Assembly: GCF_000378965.1 (NCBI RefSeq)
Contig: NZ_KB900536.1
Span: 259,583 to 323,582 of the forward strand
Length of the DNA: 64,000 nucleotides
Direction: 5' to 3'
Origin: Thioalkalivibrio thiocyanodenitrificans ARhD 1
GTDB lineage: Bacteria; Pseudomonadota; Gammaproteobacteria; Ectothiorhodospirales; Ectothiorhodospiraceae
The position numbers and the translations under genes are program-made. Below are positions 50,713 to 62,538 of the stretch, piece after piece (the stretch's first letter is position 1; each line of letters starts with the position of its first letter). The notes under the pieces are model-generated. The model did not search any database. It was not told where the DNA came from and worked only from the letters and a program-made list of their open reading frames with translations.

Positions 50713-53492
50713 CAGTCGTTCGTGCCGGTACGCCCGGAGGCGACGATATCCTCCAGGGTCTCCATCGGGCCCGGATGGCCGAACAGGTAGCCCTGGAAGA
50801 ATCGGCAGCCCCGGGATCTCAGGAACTCCAGCTGTTCCCGCGTCTCGACGCCTTCCGCAATGACCTCCAGCCCGAGCGTGCGGGAAAGGGTGATGATCAT
50901 TTCCGCGATGGCGGCGTCGTTGGGATCGAGCAGTACGTCCCGTACGAAGCTGCGGTCGATCTTCAGCTTGGACAGGGGCAGGCGCTTGAGATACGAAAGG
51001 GATGAATAGCCTGTGCCGAAGTCGTCCAGGGCAAAGGTGACGCCCAGGGCGCGGATGGCGTTCATGCGCTTCATGGCGGCTTCCGTATCCTCCAGCAGCA
51101 GGCTTTCCGTCAGTTCAAGCGTCAGACGCCCGGCGGGCGCACCGGTTTGCTCAAGTACCCGTGTGAGTTCGTTGTAGAAATCCGGGTGGCGGAACTGGTA
51201 AGCGCTGACATTCACGGCCAGGACGAGATCCGCGTACCGTTCGTCGCCTGCCCATTCGGTGAGACGCGTGCAGGCGGATTCCAGCACCCAGTGCCCCAGT
51301 TCCATGATCAGGCCGGTCTGTTCCGCCACCGGGATGAACTCCATGGGCGGAACCAGGCCGCGCTCGGGATGATGCCAGCGAAGCAGCACCTCCGCGCCGC
51401 GGGCACTGCCCTGATCGTCCACGAAGGGCTGGTAGTGAAGGAAGAACTGCCCGTCTCGGACAGCCTTGCGGAATGCGGCCTCGAGCGCCGAACGCTCTTC
51501 GGCCGCCCGGTGCATCTCGGGGGCGAAGAAGCTCAGCGTGTTGCGGCCCGCCGCCTTGGCGCGGTACATGGCGAGATCGGCCTGGCGCAGCAGTTCGTCC
51601 ACGGTGGTGTTCTCCTGTCCGAACAGGGTGATTCCGATGCTGGGGGTGCAGTGGTGCTCCCGTTCCCCGATGTGGAAAGGCGCCGCCATCAACCGGATCA
51701 GCTTGCGTCCGACGGATTCGGCCTGGGATGCGGCCCGTTGCGGGTCCGCGTGCAGGTCGTTCAGGACCACAACGAACTCGTCTCCGCCCAGGCGCGCGAG
51801 GGTGTCTGCCTCACGGATGATGTCCTGCATTCGGGAGGCCACATCGCGGAGGACGGTGTCCCCGATCTCGTGACCCAGCGTGTCGTTGATGTCCTTGAAG
51901 TTGTCCAGGTCGATGAACAGTACGGCCCCATGCCCGTGATTGCGGTGCGCGACGGCCATGGCCTGCTTGAGGCGGTCGTGGAGCAGGCTGCGGTTGGGCA
52001 GGGCGGTGAGTGTGTCGTAGAAGGCGAGCCGCCGGATCTCTTCTTCCGCCTGCTTGCGTTCGGTGATATCGCTGAGTGTTCCGAAGGTCGCGGCGACATT
52101 GAGGCTGGCGTCCCGGGCGGCCCGCGTGTAGATACTTACCCAGCGAAATCCGCCGTCCCGGGTCGCGACACGAATCTCGTCACGGTCGGAGACTCTGTCG
52201 CCCTGGATCAGTGGCGCACAGAAGGCTGCGATCCGCGGTCTGTCATCGACATGGATGAAGTCGGCCACGGGCCGGCCGAGAGATTCCTCCACGGTGAATC
52301 CGGTCAGTTCCTCCCAGGCGGGATTGAGCAGTGTCCAGCGGCCCTGCGCATCGGTGCGGAAGATCACCTCGGAGATATGGGTCAGGACTTCGCGGTAGCG
52401 GGCTTCACTCTCCGCCAGCGCGGCCCCGGCCTTGCGTTGCACCGTCACGTCCAGCGTCAGGCCGCGCAGGACGGTGTTGCCCTGGGTGTCCATGGCCGAG
52501 GATACGATGTCCCGGAGCCAGATCCATTGGCCGCTGCCGTGCCGGAAGCGGTAGTCCACCGAGTGCGGCATCTCGCTGGCCGTATCATAGGCCTCGTCCA
52601 GGCGGGCGAGATCGTCCGGGTGGATCAGGCGCCTGCGCGACCCGGCGTCCGACATGCGGGAGGTGGGGATCCCAAGGATGATGTGGGTGTCGCCGCCCAT
52701 GAAGCGCCATTGCCCGGTCCGCGGCACGGCCTCCCAGAGAATCGCATCCACCCCCTGCAACAGGGTGTGCAGCCGCTCTACGGAGTCGAGCAGCCTGAGG
52801 TTCTGTTGCTCCAGGCTGGACCGGGATCGGTCCAGCTCCGTGGCCAGGGCATTGAGGCTGTGCGCCACCTCTCCCAGTTCGTCGCTGGACTGATCCGGGA
52901 TGCGATGCCGCAGATTGCCCTCCTGGAAGGCCTGGGCACCTTCCTTGAGTTGTCTGAGTCGACGGGTGATCCCAAGGCCGAAGATGATGACTGCAAGGAT
53001 GGACAACAGGAGCACAAGGATGCCCAGTATCAGGTGGCGCTGGCGCAGCACGGTCGTGAGCGCGTCCACCGATTCCGTCGAGTAGGCCACGCCCAGTGTC
53101 CCTAGCTTCTGACCTTCCAGGTGGATGTCCCGGGTAATCTGCACTTGTCCGGGCAGGATGCGGACGTGGTCGCTGGCGGGAGGCAACGGGTCCGGCGGGT
53201 CGCCCAGGTGCGCCAGGTGACGCTGGTTCGTGTCCATGACCACCACGTACATGAGGTCCCGTTCACCCGCCGAAAGTTCCACCACTTCCTGGAGCAACGC
53301 GGGATCCCTGTACGCCAGTCCGGGGACCAGGGCACTGGCCATGATCAGGCTCTGCTGTTCCATGTGGCGTGCCAGCAGCTGGGAATGACTCTTCTGGATC
53401 TCCTGGCCGGTACTCCACACGAGCACGATCACCATGGCCACCTGAATGGCCGCCGCGCCCAGGATGAGTTGCAGTGCGAAGCGAAAGCGCAT
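50712..53492 (-). CDS. Membrane PAS-GGDEF-EAL protein (cyclic-di-GMP enzyme, EVL variant)
   Basis: 926 residues. An N-terminal helix, periplasmic sensor and second helix (ILGILVLLLSILAVIIFGLGI) are followed by HAMP (about 175-230), two PAS domains and a GGDEF domain with intact RLGGDEFVV (about 568). The C-terminal EAL-type domain has GAEVLLRW in place of EAL and DDFGTGYSSL kept. The cyclase motif looks active. The changed EAL motif may alter or abolish phosphodiesterase activity, although some EVL proteins work. The start is 3 bp after the PhnD-like gene on the same strand. Confidence 0.93.
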   Translation of the reverse strand: MRFRFALQLILGAAAIQVAMVIVLVWSTGQEIQKSHSQLLARHMEQQSLIMASALVPGLAYRDPALLQEVVELSAGERDLMYVVVMDTNQRHLAHLGDPPDPLPPASDHVRILPGQVQITRDIHLEGQKLGTLGVAYSTESVDALTTVLRQRHLILGILVLLLSILAVIIFGLGITRRLRQLKEGAQAFQEGNLRHRIPDQSSDELGEVAHSLNALATELDRSRSSLEQQNLRLLDSVERLHTLLQGVDAILWEAVPRTGQWRFMGGDTHIILGIPTSRMSDAGSRRRLIHPDDLARLDEAYDTASEMPHSVDYRFRHGSGQWIWLRDIVSSAMDTQGNTVLRGLTLDVTVQRKAGAALAESEARYREVLTHISEVIFRTDAQGRWTLLNPAWEELTGFTVEESLGRPVADFIHVDDRPRIAAFCAPLIQGDRVSDRDEIRVATRDGGFRWVSIYTRAARDASLNVAATFGTLSDITERKQAEEEIRRLAFYDTLTALPNRSLLHDRLKQAMAVAHRNHGHGAVLFIDLDNFKDINDTLGHEIGDTVLRDVASRMQDIIREADTLARLGGDEFVVVLNDLHADPQRAASQAESVGRKLIRLMAAPFHIGEREHHCTPSIGITLFGQENTTVDELLRQADLAMYRAKAAGRNTLSFFAPEMHRAAEERSALEAAFRKAVRDGQFFLHYQPFVDDQGSARGAEVLLRWHHPERGLVPPMEFIPVAEQTGLIMELGHWVLESACTRLTEWAGDERYADLVLAVNVSAYQFRHPDFYNELTRVLEQTGAPAGRLTLELTESLLLEDTEAAMKRMNAIRALGVTFALDDFGTGYSSLSYLKRLPLSKLKIDRSFVRDVLLDPNDAAIAEMIITLSRTLGLEVIAEGVETREQLEFLRSRGCRFFQGYLFGHPGPMETLEDIVASGRTGTND

Positions 53493-53495
53493 GGT

Positions 53496-54416
53496 TCAGG
53501 GCGTGTCCGGAGGTGCTTCCAGGTGACGGCGGGTTTCAGTAAGGATAGGCCGGAACGGCTCGTAGGTCTGCGCCGAGGTGGATCGGTAGCCCGCGTAGTC
53601 CATCTGCCGGAGCACATCGCTGCCATCCGCCTGGTCGGCCATGGTGATCAGAACATCCGCGATATCGTCCCGCAAACGTTCCGTGAGCCGGCGGTGCGCC
53701 AGTACGCCGATACCCGGGAATCGATCGGACTCCTCCAGGATGCGCACGGCGAGATTCTGATTGATCTCGTGACGCGCCGCGTTGATGGAGGCAATGGCGG
53801 CACCCGCCAGTCCGCTGGTCACGGCGTGGATGGCGGCGTTGTGGGAGGGGTAGGCGACGAATGTGGGAAGCCGGTCGGAGGGGTCCATATAGTCGAGCAG
53901 GTACTCTTTGCCCACCATGGTGATCAGGGCCTCCGGCGGCGGCGTGGCGATTGTCCGCTCTGCCAGGTCATGCAGGGTGAGCGCCTGGTCGTCGCGTGCC
54001 ACCACGAATGCGGCGGACAGTTCGCTCCGGTGCCCGGCGATGAGATGATAATGGCCCGAATCGAGGGCGATCAGTACGAAGTGCGGGGCCGTCAGTACCA
54101 GGTCATATTCACCGGCTTCGATTCGCGCCACATGCACCGCGAAACTGCGCGCGCTCTCCAGTTCGAAGGATGTGCCCAACCGGTCTGCGAGGTAATCCCT
54201 CAAAGGGGCAAAGCGCTGGAACAGCGACACGGGGCTTGCGAATGGCAGCAGGCCGAACCGAAGGGGCCCGCTGGTGTCGGCCTGTTCCGCCGCTGCCGGT
54301 GCGCAGAGGAGCAAGAGGCCGCAGAGGAGCGTGAGCCCCGGGAAGCCGGTCCCCGCGCGGCGCGCCGGGTCCTCGAGGTTGTCCGATGGCCGGGGTTCCT
54401 GCTGGCGTTCTCGCAT
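53496..54416 (-). CDS. PhnD-like periplasmic binding protein linked to the GGDEF-EAL protein
   Basis: 306 residues from the ATG at 54416, with GGAGGACACC before it. A signal (TLLCGLLLLCAPAAAEQ, ending near residue 48) and the phosphonate-binding-type fold (LRFGLLPFASPVSLFQRFAPLRDYLADRLG, GEYDLVLTAPHFVLIA) are clear. These proteins often feed a ligand signal to a membrane partner. The gene is 3 bp before the GGDEF-EVL gene, so it likely binds that protein's periplasmic part and tunes cyclic-di-GMP levels. The ligand is unknown. Confidence 0.87.
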   Translation of the reverse strand: MRERQQEPRPSDNLEDPARRAGTGFPGLTLLCGLLLLCAPAAAEQADTSGPLRFGLLPFASPVSLFQRFAPLRDYLADRLGTSFELESARSFAVHVARIEAGEYDLVLTAPHFVLIALDSGHYHLIAGHRSELSAAFVVARDDQALTLHDLAERTIATPPPEALITMVGKEYLLDYMDPSDRLPTFVAYPSHNAAIHAVTSGLAGAAIASINAARHEINQNLAVRILEESDRFPGIGVLAHRRLTERLRDDIADVLITMADQADGSDVLRQMDYAGYRSTSAQTYEPFRPILTETRRHLEAPPDTP

Positions 54417-54683
54417 CGGTGTCCTCCGGGTTAGTGCGATGGCCGCGATCCTCAACTCAGGGCTGCGGTGCGGATCCCCGCCTGACCCGGCGACGCCGTC
54501 TGTCGAACATCCGCGAACGTGCCCGTGCCCGGAGTGCAGCGTTCCGGTGCAAGGTCATGAAGGGATGGTCCTGTATTTTCCTGTCACGCAAGTATGCCAG
54601 TGTCGCGGCCCGGAGCCCGTTGGCGGCCCGGCGCAATCCGACAGGCAAGCGGTTATTGGCGACGAGTGATCGGGCGGCGTCCT

Positions 54684-55388
54684 TCAGTGCCCGTGATCGC
54701 AGGGCTCCGGGCGATAGGGGGTGTCGCGGATGCGATCGTGTTCGATCATCCGGTAATGGATGAACCGGTCCACCTCCCGGAAACACATGAAGGGGTTGCC
54801 CTCGATCTGTTCGGACAGGGTGGAGGTGGGTTTCTCGGCGTAGTTGTGGCCCGGGTGGATGACCATGTCCGCGGGAAGACCCTCGCGCATGCGCTTGAGC
54901 GTCTGGAACATCTCCTCCGGATCGCCGCCCTTGAGGTCGCAGCGCCCGCAGCCGAACACAAACAGGGTGTCACCGGTGATCAGGTCGTTGTTCAAGCGGT
55001 AGCAGGCCGATCCCGGGGTATGCCCGGGCGTGTGCAGGACTTCGATGGCCGTCTCGCCGAGCTGAATGTGATCGCCGCCGTGATGCAGTTCGGGGCGCGC
55101 CAGTTGCTGGCCCCAGAAACGGGCCTCGGGCTTGAGCAGGTGAATGCGGGCGTCGTGCGCCTCCATGATCTCGCCGATGCCGTTGATGTGATCGTGATGG
55201 CTGTGGGTGAGCAGGATATCGGTGATGCGCACCCCGAGCCGCTCGGCGAGGGCATTGATCTGCGGCACATCCCAGGCCGGATCCACCACGGCGGCGGTGC
55301 CCGATGCCCGGTCCTCGATGAGGTAGACGAAGTTTTCCATGGGACCCAGTTCCAGGGCGTGGATGCGGTAGGGGGCGTCTTTCTGCAT
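54684..55388 (-). CDS. MBL-fold hydrolase (glyoxalase II / persulfide dioxygenase-like)
   Basis: 234 residues from the ATG at 55388 with GGAGG upstream. Metal ligands are visible in LLTHSHHDHINGIG, HTPGHTPGSACYR, NDLITGDTLFV and IHPGHNYAEKPTS. The size and pattern fit hydroxyacylglutathione hydrolase or a persulfide dioxygenase. A DUF2892 gene precedes it on the same strand; that pairing is common in sulfide-response operons, so sulfur handling is a reasonable guess. Confidence 0.88.
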   Translation of the reverse strand: MQKDAPYRIHALELGPMENFVYLIEDRASGTAAVVDPAWDVPQINALAERLGVRITDILLTHSHHDHINGIGEIMEAHDARIHLLKPEARFWGQQLARPELHHGGDHIQLGETAIEVLHTPGHTPGSACYRLNNDLITGDTLFVFGCGRCDLKGGDPEEMFQTLKRMREGLPADMVIHPGHNYAEKPTSTLSEQIEGNPFMCFREVDRFIHYRMIEHDRIRDTPYRPEPCDHGH

Positions 55389-55415
55389 GGGAACTCCTCC
55401 GGGCGTCACAATGCG

Positions 55416-55439
55416 CCGGGCCGGGAGGACCCGGCCCGG
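55416..55439. terminator. GC hairpin between DUF2892 and hydrolase genes
   Basis: CCGGGCCGGG and CCCGGCCCGG form a perfect stem around AGGA. There is no T-run, so attenuation or mRNA protection is as likely as termination. Confidence 0.5.
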
Positions 55440-55464
55440 GTGGTGTGCCGGCGTTCCGGCCCGG

Positions 55465-55668
55465 TCAGCCGAAGGCCTGGCCGGGGGTGACGCCGAACTT
55501 CTTTAGGATGATAGCCAGCGGGCAGAAGCCCGTGAAGGCGGACTGCAGCAGGTTGAAACCCACGAAGGCGGTGAGCCAGTGCCAGTGCGGGGCGTGGTAA
55601 TAGCCCAGCAGCAGGCTGATAAGGATCACCGTGCCGGCAAATGCCATGACGAAACGATCGATGGTCAT
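55465..55668 (-). CDS. DUF2892 (YgaP-type) small membrane protein
   Basis: 67 residues from the ATG at 55668, with AAGGAGG 10 bases upstream. Two hydrophobic hairpin helices ([17 protein letters not shown] and [25 protein letters not shown]) with the conserved FTGFCP motif define DUF2892, found at the C-terminus of rhodanese YgaP and alone in sulfide operons. Its Cys may take part in sulfur transfer. A palindrome lies just upstream. Confidence 0.88.
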   Translation of the reverse strand: MTIDRFVMAFAGTVILISLLLGYYHAPHWHWLTAFVGFNLLQSAFTGFCPLAIILKKFGVTPGQAFG

Positions 55669-55692
55669 TGGTTTTCGAGCCTCCTTATAACT

Positions 55693-55708
55693 ATTAGAAA
55701 ACTCTAAT
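55693..55708. promoter_or_regulatory. Palindromic operator ahead of DUF2892/hydrolase genes
   Basis: ATTAGA and TCTAAT form a perfect inverted repeat around AAAC, in an AT-rich island between citrate synthase and DUF2892. Its place and gene context suit an ArsR-type sulfide sensor such as BigR/SqrR, whose sites are AT-rich palindromes. No such regulator gene is in the window. Confidence 0.5.
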
Positions 55709-55720
55709 ATACAGACCGGC

Positions 55721-57019
<1,299 letters not shown>

Positions 57020-57282
57020 GGGGGGTCCTCGCGTGTCGGTGGGTCGAATCCGGTCGGGCAAAACGTATATTACACCACATGGGCCGGCCTTCGTCGGCGC
57101 CCACGGTGCGGCTGTGGGTTCGCGGCCCGGGCCGCGGTTTCAGGGCGTTCAGCCACGATCCTAGGCCGTCTGGTCCGGGATATCGATAGGATGTCGGCAA
57201 TAGTGATTATTACCGCGCTTAACCCTGACATGGCTGCCTGCAGGGCCCCGGGCGGGTGCCCGGCGTCCGGCAGGTGTCGATG

Positions 57283-57687
57283 TCAGGGGCTGCGTGTGGC
57301 GAAGGCGATACGCCGCACACCGCTGCTCTGCAACAATGAAACCAGTTCGGCCACCGACTGATAGGGCACGGTGGCATCCGCGCCCAGTCGAATCACCAGT
57401 TGCGGTTCATCACGCAGGCGGACGGCGAGCATGTCGGGGAGTGCATGGCGGCGTACCGGCCGGTCCTCCAGCAGCAACCGGCCGTCGGCATGCAGCACGA
57501 GATTCGCCACCTGCGGCTCCGTGCCGGGTTGTGCCTCGGCCCGGGGCAGGTCCACGTTGAGCGCCTGGGCAAGAATGGGCGCCGCGATGATGAACATGAC
57601 CAGCAGCACGAGGATCACGTCCACGAGAGGGACCACGTTCATCTCGGAAAGGGGCTGGTCGTCGTCTCCGAGCAGACCCCCGGCCAT
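57283..57687 (-). CDS. exbD: ExbD/TolR-family protein
   Basis: 134 residues from the ATG at 57687, overlapping the exbB stop (TGATG). One membrane helix with the key acidic residue (SEMNVVPLVDVILVLLVMFII, Asp) and a periplasmic domain (VIRLGADATVPYQSVAELVSLLQSSGVRRIAFATR) define ExbD. With ExbB it uses the proton gradient to energise TonB. Confidence 0.93.
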   Translation of the reverse strand: MAGGLLGDDDQPLSEMNVVPLVDVILVLLVMFIIAAPILAQALNVDLPRAEAQPGTEPQVANLVLHADGRLLLEDRPVRRHALPDMLAVRLRDEPQLVIRLGADATVPYQSVAELVSLLQSSGVRRIAFATRSP

Positions 57688-58373
57688 CAGCCCGCCCTCC
57701 CGGCGGCATGGCCGACGGCTGACACCGTGCTCGCGGGAACCGGTGCCTCGTGATTCAGTCCGGCCAGCATGCAGGCGGCGTTGCCTTCGAGCAGCACCAG
57801 GATGCGGCGCAGCCGGCGAAGCAGCAGGTTGTAGCCCACCACGGCCGGAATGGCGGTGAACAGGCCCGCGGCGGTCGCCACCAGGGCTTCGGCCACGGGA
57901 CCCGCGATCAGATCCATGGAGACGGCCGTGCCCGTGCCTCCCAGTGCCTGCAGGGCGTGCATGATGCCCCACACGGTGCCCAGGAGGCCGATGAAGGGCG
58001 CCGTGTTGCCAATGGTGGCCAGGATGACCAGGCCGTTCTCCAGTTCGGTGCGCTGTGCCCTGACCCCATGCGCGGCCGTCTCCGCCAGGCCCTCGCGCGG
58101 GCCGCTGCCGCGCAGGGCGGCGGTTCGCAAGGCATCGTGCACGCGGCGCGACGCGGATCCGGCCGCCACGGATTCACCGGCCCCATGCGGCGCATCGAGC
58201 GCCAGTTGACGTGCGGCTGACCGCTCCATGCGAAGCGCCCGCCCGAGCTGCACACCCTTGTACAGGATCACGCTCCAACTGAGCAGCGACAGGCCGATGA
58301 GCAGCAGGAACACGCCGCGCACGATCCAGTCGGCATCCTGCCACCATCCCAACCACAGATTCTCGCCCATCAT
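57687..58373 (-). CDS. exbB: ExbB/TolQ/MotA-family proton channel
   Basis: 228 residues with three helices. The conserved block ILATIGNTAPFIGLLGTVWGIMHALQAL and the later PVAEALVATAAGLFTAIPAVVGYNLLLRRL define ExbB. It forms the pentameric stator in the inner membrane with ExbD. It lies between tonB and exbD in one operon. Confidence 0.93.
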   Translation of the reverse strand: MMGENLWLGWWQDADWIVRGVFLLLIGLSLLSWSVILYKGVQLGRALRMERSAARQLALDAPHGAGESVAAGSASRRVHDALRTAALRGSGPREGLAETAAHGVRAQRTELENGLVILATIGNTAPFIGLLGTVWGIMHALQALGGTGTAVSMDLIAGPVAEALVATAAGLFTAIPAVVGYNLLLRRLRRILVLLEGNAACMLAGLNHEAPVPASTVSAVGHAAGRAG

Positions 58374-58454
58374 CGACCCTTCAGTGATATGCCGGGTACC
58401 GGTCGTTACCCCGTCTTGCGTTCGTCACCCTCTCCGCCGGGGCGGCGCGCCCGC

Positions 58455-59462
<1,008 letters not shown>

Positions 59463-59996
59463 GGTGACTGTGATCCGGTGGGTAGAAGTAGGTGCGTGGC
59501 GGTTCGCCGTACCGGTCCCGGTCGATGGCCGGGCGAAGCCGACGCGCGATGGGGTGGGCAAAGATCCGATATCCGTGTTGGCGGAGACCACGGCCGTCGA
59601 CGCGTTTCGTGGCCTCGTCGGCGAGCTCCCCGTCGTCCGCATGGATGGATCATGGTGACCTCGTTGGTTGTTGTCCGGTGACTCAGAAAGCAGGAAGCCA
59701 AAGGTGTGCCAATCCGTAAAACTGTCCGGATTTCCTCATGTTATGAACTCATGCGGTGATTGCCACAAGACGTATCGCAGGCATATGCCGCACCGAACGC
59801 GCCATCTGCCACACGCCTTGTCCCACGTGTCCGGCCGGGCATCACAGTGCGTGCCCTGGAAAGGAAACGAGGGGGAATCGGACGCGCCGCATCTTTCGAG
59901 CCGGGGCCGGTGCGGGAGAGGTATCCCGATGCATTCCGCGGCGTGGCTGTGCACGGCGCGTTGGAACAGGACAGCCGGGCCCTGTTCGGCAGCTTG
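59463..59996. other. Intergenic region upstream of tonB
   Basis: 534 bp. I found no gene and no clear Fur box, despite the iron-uptake-type operon next to it. Frames on the plus strand here are extensions of shadows of tonB. Confidence 0.5.
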
Positions 59997-60671
59997 CTAG
60001 GGGTAAAACAGGGTGGCCACCGCCACGGCCACGATGGTCAGGCCGATGATCTGACGCAAATGCGTGATCCGGGCCAGGCGGGCGAGCTGGGCCGCGAATA
60101 CCCCGGCGGTCATGACGGCGGGCAGGGTGCCGAGGCCAAAGGCGAACATCAGCAGGGCGCCTTCCAGGGCATCGCCGGCCGTCAGGGTCCAGATCAGCAT
60201 GGAGTACACCAGGCCGCAGGGCAGCCATCCCCAGGCGGCGCCGAACAGCAGGGCCTGCAGCGGCGATGAGACCGGCAGCAGGCGGCGCCCGTAGGGCTCC
60301 AGCCGCCGCCACACGGGGGCGCCGATGTTCTGGAGCTGTGCAAATCGGGGGAACCATCCGGCCAGGTACAGACCGATGCCCACGAGTACCGCGGCCGCCA
60401 GCGTCTGGGCCAGCACGTGGAGAAAGGCCATGTTGCCGCCGCCACGAAGCAGTATCGCGCCCACCGTCCCCGTAATCGCCCCGGCCAGCGCGTAGCTGCC
60501 GATGCGACCGAGTCCGTAGGCCAGCAGGTAGGCGGGCAGGCGCCAGCGGCTCTGGCGAACCTCAACGGGCAGGCTGAACGTGAGCGCACCGCTGATGCCG
60601 CCGCACATGCCAAGGCAATGGAAGGTGCTGGCGAGGCCGATGAGCAATGCGGTGGCGAGGCTGAGTTCCAA
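59997..60671 (-). CDS. TauE/SafE-family membrane protein (metal or cytochrome-assembly type)
   Basis: 224 residues and about six helices. Conserved FHCLGMCGGISGAL near the start and GWLPCGLVYSMLIWTL later are typical of the short SafE group that resembles DsbD and is often linked to copper handling or cytochrome oxidase assembly; the Cys pairs could bind metal or shuttle thiols. The usual cbb3 assembly genes are not adjacent here, so the role is open. Confidence 0.85.
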   Translation of the reverse strand: MELSLATALLIGLASTFHCLGMCGGISGALTFSLPVEVRQSRWRLPAYLLAYGLGRIGSYALAGAITGTVGAILLRGGGNMAFLHVLAQTLAAAVLVGIGLYLAGWFPRFAQLQNIGAPVWRRLEPYGRRLLPVSSPLQALLFGAAWGWLPCGLVYSMLIWTLTAGDALEGALLMFAFGLGTLPAVMTAGVFAAQLARLARITHLRQIIGLTIVAVAVATLFYP

Positions 60672-60923
60672 GGGGTCTCCCGGCAGGTCGTCAGGGCGCG
60701 CGCAGCCCCCTCACGGGTTGGGGGAACAGGCCGGCTGGCGCCTGTTCTGCCATGGTACAGGACGGCCGGCGGGCGATGTCGGGCATCGGGGTATAGGGTT
60801 CGTCATGGACAGGGGTTACCACGGGGAGCGGACGAGTGGGCGGGTAAGGCAGGGGTGCGATCGTTTCCGCTCCAGGCGGAACACGGTTTTCTTCGCCACC
60901 CGGCCGTCATGGGACAGGCGGCT

Positions 60924-61880
60924 TCAGTTGATGGCGTACTTCTTGAGGCGGTACTGCAGCGTGTCCCTGCTCAAGCCGAGAAGCCGCGCGGCGCGCGTGC
61001 GATTGCCGAGGGTCTTTTCCAGGGCCTGGCGGATCAGGTCCGCCTCCAGTTGCGCCAGGTGGACACCGTGCTCGGGCAGGGCAAAGTCACCCTCCGGCGC
61101 GTTGACGGGCGGTTCGGTGAACTCCTTCGGGAGGTTGGTCGCGTGGATGGTCCGCCCGCCCAGCAGGATGAGCATGCGCTCGCAGAGATTGCGCAGTTCG
61201 CGCACGTTGCCGGGCCAGGGGTAGCGTGACAGCACCTGGAAGGCGTCCGGCTGATACTCCGGGGCGGGCAGGCCGTGCTGCCGGGCGAGTGCCTCGGTGA
61301 GATGTCGCAGGAGCACCGGCACGTCTCCCCGGCGCTCACGCAACGGGGGCAGTTCCAGAGGCACCACATTGAGTCGGAAGAACAGATCCTTGCGGAAACG
61401 GCCCGCGCGAACCTCGCCCTGGAGATCGCGATTCGTGGCGGCGATGACGCGCACGTCGAGCTTCTCCGGTGCCGCCTGCCCGACCGCCTGGGATTCCCCG
61501 CACTCGAGAAAGCGCAGCAGTTTTGCCTGACAGTTCAGGGGCAGCTCGCCGATCTCGTCCAGAAACAGCGTACCGCCGGCGGCGGCCCGGATTCTCCCCG
61601 GCTGATGGGTGAGGGCCCCGGTAAACGCCCCGCGGCGGTGGCCGAACAGTTCCGACTCGATCAGCTGCTCCGGCAGCGCGGCGCAATTGATGGTGGCCAT
61701 GGGGGCATGGCTGCGCCGGCTGGCGCCGTGGATGGCGCGTGCCATGAGTTCCTTTCCGGTCCCGCTCTCACCGTGGATGAGCACCGTGACGTCCACATGG
61801 GCAACGATGCGTGCGGCATTGACCACGGCCTGGAGTTCCGGGGATTCCCCAATGAGCAGGTCATCGAAGTCATTGGTCAT
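60924..61880 (-). CDS. Sigma-54-dependent transcriptional activator (no receiver domain)
   Basis: 318 residues from the ATG at 61880 with GGAG upstream; a Met four codons earlier is possible. The AAA+ domain starts almost at once: Walker A GESGTGKE, sigma-54 contact loop GAFTGA, Walker B GGTLFLDEIGE, arginine-finger region FRKDLFFRLNVV. A Fis-type helix-turn-helix closes it (RTRAARLLGLSRDTLQYRLKKY). Lacking an N-terminal sensor, it resembles PspF and may be held off by a partner protein. The sigma-54 promoter at 35018 is a possible target. Confidence 0.92.
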   Translation of the reverse strand: MTNDFDDLLIGESPELQAVVNAARIVAHVDVTVLIHGESGTGKELMARAIHGASRRSHAPMATINCAALPEQLIESELFGHRRGAFTGALTHQPGRIRAAAGGTLFLDEIGELPLNCQAKLLRFLECGESQAVGQAAPEKLDVRVIAATNRDLQGEVRAGRFRKDLFFRLNVVPLELPPLRERRGDVPVLLRHLTEALARQHGLPAPEYQPDAFQVLSRYPWPGNVRELRNLCERMLILLGGRTIHATNLPKEFTEPPVNAPEGDFALPEHGVHLAQLEADLIRQALEKTLGNRTRAARLLGLSRDTLQYRLKKYAIN

Positions 61881-62178
61881 GGTTGTCTCCATGCCTCGTG
61901 GGATGAGTTGGGCATCCGCCTGTTCCCGCCGGGAGCCTGCCTGCCCGTTGCGGGCCGTCAGGGGGCAGGCACTGTGCCAATGCTACCGTCATACGCCCGT
62001 CAACGGCTTGACTTCGGTCATGAGGCAGGTGAATGCCGGGGTTGATACCATCGGCCAGCGGTGTAGGCAGTCGGTCCCCGGTGAGACACGGGCTCGAGGC
62101 CGCCCGGGAGAAGGGGGCGGGTGTGCATTCTCCGTCCGTGCCCGGAACCATGCTGGCGGATGCCCCGGTGGCAATGAA
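61881..62178. other. Intergenic region, nothing recognised
   Basis: 298 bp between the activator and the zinc-ribbon protein genes, both on the minus strand. No palindrome or hairpin stood out. Confidence 0.5.
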
Positions 62179-62538
62179 TCAGTGGTCCGGTTGTTCCAGC
62201 AGCTTCTTCCTGATGCGCGTGATATAGGACCAGGTGATGCCGCCCAGGAAGCAGGCGATCCCAATGGCGGAGAGTGCCAGACGCAGGAATCCCTTCTGCT
62301 CCTCCTGCGCTATGTTCGTCTCCGCCAGCAGTACGAGTCCGCCGATCAGGACCAGGAGGATCGAACCCAGGGAATGCCATCGGAGTTTCTTTCGGGTCTC
62401 GTCGATCTCCGCCCGTCGCCGGTCGTCGTTCTCGGGTTCATGGAGGGAATTGATGGGGGCGCCGCACTGGGGACAGGATGGTGCGAAGGGGTCGACTTTC
62501 GTTCCGCATTCGGGGCAATTGATCAATGCCATACTCAT
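62179..62538 (-). CDS. Small zinc-ribbon membrane protein
   Basis: 119 residues from the ATG at 62538, with GGAG five bases before it. The N-terminus is a zinc ribbon with two CxxC pairs (INCPECGTKVDPFAPSCPQCGAPI). After a charged linker come two membrane helices (LGSILLVLIGGLVLLAE and LALSAIGIACFLGGITW). The role is unknown; such proteins are common and poorly studied. Longer forms from Met at 62622 have an Arg-rich, implausible leader. Confidence 0.75.
   Translation of the reverse strand: MSMALINCPECGTKVDPFAPSCPQCGAPINSLHEPENDDRRRAEIDETRKKLRWHSLGSILLVLIGGLVLLAETNIAQEEQKGFLRLALSAIGIACFLGGITWSYITRIRKKLLEQPDH

Noticed and set aside
58429-58440. Second copy of the tRNA-Ser att core (CACCCTCTCCGCC)
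   Set aside because: Only 13 bases match and no tRNA context is present; a chance match in GC-rich sequence.
60417-61229. 270-codon plus-strand frame across the SafE-type and activator genes
   Set aside because: It is antisense to two well-supported genes and the gap between them, with no family features.
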